Source: DATJGR01 sp963780795
Lineage (GTDB): Bacteria > Pseudomonadota > Gammaproteobacteria > Pseudomonadales > Azotimanducaceae
Reading direction: 5' to 3'
Assembly (NCBI GenBank): GCA_963780795.1
Contig: CAWADH010000014.1
Span: 351,097-415,096 of the forward strand
DNA length: 64,000 nt
Shown piece after piece: positions 62,173 to 64,000 of the stretch. The notes below the pieces were generated by a model. That model worked only from the letters and a program-made list of their open reading frames with translations. It made no database searches and was not told the DNA's origin. The translations under genes were made by a program, and so were the position numbers. How positions within the stretch are numbered: the first letter of the stretch is position 1; each line of letters starts with the position of its first letter.

Positions 62173-62469
62173 ATGAATGACGAAGAACAGCGGCGTATGC
62201 GCGACGACGTGCGCAGCCAGACGGTGGTGCGCAACGTCGAAGACGCGCTGTGGCGATACAACGAAGAACACGAAGAAACGCTGTCGGTGTACGACGTCAT
62301 CGGCATGGTGCTGGAAGGGCTGATCGCCGAAGGCATGTGTCCGGCCTGTATCTCCGAATCGGTGCAGATCGCGTTCGAGCGCGCCGGCGTCGACCCGAAC
62401 GAGCACATCCAGGAAGGCGACGGCGATCGCCCGACGATGAACCGTCCCGACGGCGACGTGTTCCACTGA
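62173..62469 (+). CDS. Small hypothetical acidic protein
   Basis: 98 residues, acidic, not recognised. Helical N-terminal part (QRRMRDDVRSQTVVRNVEDALWRYNEEHEE) followed by SVYDVIGMVLEGLIAEGMCPACISESVQIAFERAG, with a CPAC pair. The C-terminal third is polar. Codon use matches its neighbours. ATG 62173 lies 73 bp after the hotdog-like gene; 100 bp separate it from the next gene, with no clear promoter. Confidence 0.6.
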   Translation: MNDEEQRRMRDDVRSQTVVRNVEDALWRYNEEHEETLSVYDVIGMVLEGLIAEGMCPACISESVQIAFERAGVDPNEHIQEGDGDRPTMNRPDGDVFH

Positions 62470-62569
62470 CTCTCTATATGGAAAAGCTCCGCCTCCGAGA
62501 TCTCGCCTAGACTGACGTTGATGCCTCGCGGCCACCCGGGCCGTCGATCGAAGCCACAGGACAGATGAG

Positions 62570-63418
62570 ATGTGCAGGTTCACCTTCTATCAGGGCGAGC
62601 CGATCCGGCTGAGCGCGTTGGTGACGGAACCCGCGCATTCGCTGATCAATCAGAGTTTCGATTCACGCGAAGGCGAAGAACCGCTGAACGGCGACGGCTT
62701 CGGCGTGGTCTGGTACGTGCCCGAACTAACCGATGCGCCCGGTCGATTTCGCGGCGTCTCGCCGGCCTGGAACAACGCCAATCTGCACGAGATCGCACGG
62801 GTGGTGACGAGCCGCTGCGTGATGGCGCACGTACGTGCGGCCACGCAGCAACTCGCCGTTTCGGAATTGAATTGCCATCCGTTCGTGGTCGGGCGCTGGT
62901 CGTTCATGCACAACGGCGACATCGGCGGTTTCGGGAAGATCCGCCGCGCGCTGCTGTCGCAGCTGTCCGATGCGCGTTTCGACGCGATCCACGGCAGCAC
63001 CGACTCGGAACACTTCTTCGCCGTTCTGCTCGACGAACTGTCGTCGGAAGGCAGCGACCCGGAGGCCGAAGCGATCGGCCGCGCGTTCCAGCGCGGGCTC
63101 GATCGCGTTCAGGCGCTGGTCGCCGCGCAGGCGCCGGACGAACACCTCTACATCAACGCCGTGCTCACCAATGGCAACGAAGCGGTCGCGGTTCGCTATA
63201 CCACCGACGACCCCGACGAAGGTTCGTCGCTGCACATCAATCAGGGACAGCGCTACGTCTGCGAAGACGGCGTGTGCAGGATGGTCGACACGGTGCACGC
63301 GGGATCGGTCATCGTCAGCTCTGAGCCGCTGTCGGAAGATCCCGGCTGGACCGCGTTCAAGCCGAACTCGATGGTGCTGCTCGCGGACAACCGGGTTGTC
63401 CGCACCATCTCGCTCTGA
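62570..63418 (+). CDS. Class II glutamine amidotransferase (YafJ/EgtC-like)
   Basis: 282 residues. After Met removal Cys2 is the nucleophile (MCRFTFYQGEPI). The fold-defining stretches are LNGDGFGVVWYV, VMAHVRAATQQLAVSELNCHPF, FMHNGDIGGF and GSTDSEHFFAVLL. It should release ammonia from glutamine, or hydrolyse a gamma-glutamyl group as EgtC does in ergothioneine synthesis; no egt genes are present. Its last eight codons (RVVRTISL) are also copy 1 of the tandem repeat that follows. Confidence 0.9.
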   Translation: MCRFTFYQGEPIRLSALVTEPAHSLINQSFDSREGEEPLNGDGFGVVWYVPELTDAPGRFRGVSPAWNNANLHEIARVVTSRCVMAHVRAATQQLAVSELNCHPFVVGRWSFMHNGDIGGFGKIRRALLSQLSDARFDAIHGSTDSEHFFAVLLDELSSEGSDPEAEAIGRAFQRGLDRVQALVAAQAPDEHLYINAVLTNGNEAVAVRYTTDDPDEGSSLHINQGQRYVCEDGVCRMVDTVHAGSVIVSSEPLSEDPGWTAFKPNSMVLLADNRVVRTISL

Positions 63419-63705
63419 GCGAGCCTTTCGAGGGGCCAACCGGGTTGTCCGCACCGTGACGCCATGAGGAGACCGGTCTGCAGGGCCAACCGGGTTGTCC
63501 GCACCGTCTCGCTCTGAGCGAGCCTTTCGAGGGGACAACCGGGTTGTCCGCACCGTGGCGCTATGAGGAGACCGGTCTGCTGGGACAACCGGGTTGTCCG
63601 CACGGTCGCGCTGTGAGCGAGCCTTTCGAGGGGCCAACCGGGTTGTCCGCACGGTCGCGCTGTGAGCGAGCCTTTCGACGGGACAACGGGGTTGTCCGCA
63701 CCGTC
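63385..63705. repeat. Seven-copy 49/50-bp tandem repeat with hairpin-forming core
   Basis: A core of about 21 bp, GGACAACCGGGTTGTCC plus GCAC, starts at 63385, 63434, 63484, 63533, 63583, 63632 and 63681 (spacing 49, 50, 49, 50, 49, 49). The first 17 bases form a palindrome with 8-bp arms (GGACAACC / GGTTGTCC); some copies have GGCC for GGAC, and the last has one more change. The tails alternate: type A with CTCGCTCTGAGCGAG, itself a hairpin (copies 1, 3), type B with ATGAGGAGACCGGTCTG (2, 4), and a variant of A (5, 6). Copy 1 is inside the amidotransferase CDS; copy 7 ends beside the GIY-YIG stop. This fills the gap 63419-63708. Confidence 0.9.
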
Positions 63706-63708
63706 GCA

Positions 63709-64000
63709 TTATGACGACAGCGCGCGTCGGTGGTCGTAGTCGTCGAGCACCGAACTCAATGCCAGCGCACCCTTCACGAGCGCTTCCTTCTGCGTTTTTT
63801 CGAGCTGCTTGATCGCATGCTCGGCACGTAGTGCCGCACCACGCTCGCCGATCACCGCGCTGAAGATCAGATCCACCGGTTTGCGGGTACGCAGGTAACG
63901 CGCGGCGCGCGCGCCGCCGCGTTGATGCTCCTTCCAGCGGCGCTGCACATCGGTGCTGATGCCGGTGTAAACGCTGCCGTCGGCGCAGCGCACCATGTAC
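63709..64000 (-). CDS. GIY-YIG nuclease-superfamily protein (YhbQ/UPF0213-like), partial
   Basis: The visible 97 or so codons reach the window edge. They read VRCADGSVYTGISTDVQRRWKEHQRG, in which VYTGI is the YIG half of GIY-YIG, then ARYLRTRKPVDLIFSAVIG, the YhbQ/UPF0213 pattern, and RAEHAIKQLEKTQKEAL with the conserved Glu/Lys. An ATG at 63994-63996 is in frame, but family members begin about 5 residues earlier (Y-x-L-R-C), so the real start is probably beyond the window. Such small proteins are predicted nucleases; YhbQ cleaves DNA in vitro. Confidence 0.85.
   Translation of the reverse strand, partial: YMVRCADGSVYTGISTDVQRRWKEHQRGGARAARYLRTRKPVDLIFSAVIGERGAALRAEHAIKQLEKTQKEALVKGALALSSVLDDYDHRRALSS

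Noticed and set aside
63385..63705. CRISPR array
   Set aside because: The sequences between cores are themselves repeated, so there are no unique spacers, and there are no cas genes. It is a tandem repeat.
62726..63709. A 327-codon minus-strand frame through the tandem repeat and amidotransferase gene
   Set aside because: It stays open because the repeat has no stop in that frame, and encodes only repeated RADNPV / VRTTRLAPRK units. No ribosome-binding site or homology.

Overview
The window reads as a high-GC gammaproteobacterial chromosome, probably related to the Pseudomonas / Xanthomonadales / Nevskiales side of the class. The strongest clue is gene order. proB, rpsT, murJ, ribF, lspA, fkpB, a minor-pilin block, fimT, pilR, pilS, bamD and rluD follow, with rearrangements, the order known from Pseudomonas aeruginosa. 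ileS (normally between ribF and lspA) and ispH (normally after fkpB) are missing from their usual places, and pilE has moved to the front of the pilin block. FabY, PilY2 and the pepA-holC-unknown-valS block point the same way. Coding density is very high. Neighbouring genes often overlap by 4-11 bp, and TTG starts are common. No rRNA, tRNA, insertion sequence, prophage or CRISPR array was seen.

Layout. 1-4000: proB tail, rpsT (divergent), murJ, ribF-lspA-fkpB. 4131-13908: a type IV pilus minor-pilin operon (pilE, fimU, pilV, pilW, pilX, pilY1, pilY2-like). PilY1 is unusual in carrying about 700 residues of cadherin/Ig-like repeats in front of its von Willebrand-like and beta-propeller parts. 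13921-18579 (minus): bamD-pilS-pilR-fimT, with the PilS/PilR two-component system that normally controls pilin expression. 18664-20393: rluD-pgeF. 21000-25631: the branched-chain amino-acid operon ilvB-ilvH-ilvC, with a promoter and a hairpin leader, running into pssA and phhB. 25610-33934: aroG-type DAHP synthase, holD-rimI, prfC, a single-domain response regulator, a SirB1-like protein, the fatty-acid initiation synthase FabY and a thiolase. 34011-40147: a MaoC hydratase, moaB, and a 1,637-residue fused acyl-CoA carboxylase holding both carboxyltransferase halves, biotin carboxylase and biotin carrier in one chain.

40144-49480 is the most accessory-looking part: a TauE exporter, a LysR regulator, a frameshifted glutathione-transferase-like gene, and, overlapping it by 4 bp, a SLOG-like plus four-helix membrane protein resembling predicted nucleotide-sensing pore effectors of bacterial conflict systems. 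A carboxylesterase, hemH, a stand-alone hisH-hisF pair and a quinone oxidoreductase follow. 49518-56986: valS (two frameshifts), a small unknown gene, holC and pepA on the minus strand, then lptF-lptG. 56990-64000: an RDD membrane protein and an 80-residue unknown behind an operator-overlapped promoter, a thiolase-like protein, an S1/P1 nuclease, a HAD hydrolase, a hotdog-like protein, a small unknown, a class II glutamine amidotransferase, a seven-copy 49/50-bp tandem repeat and a GIY-YIG protein cut by the window edge.

Three single-base frameshifts (one in the GST gene, two in essential valS) all look like one-base insertions. This suggests residual sequencing or assembly error at least as much as real gene decay.
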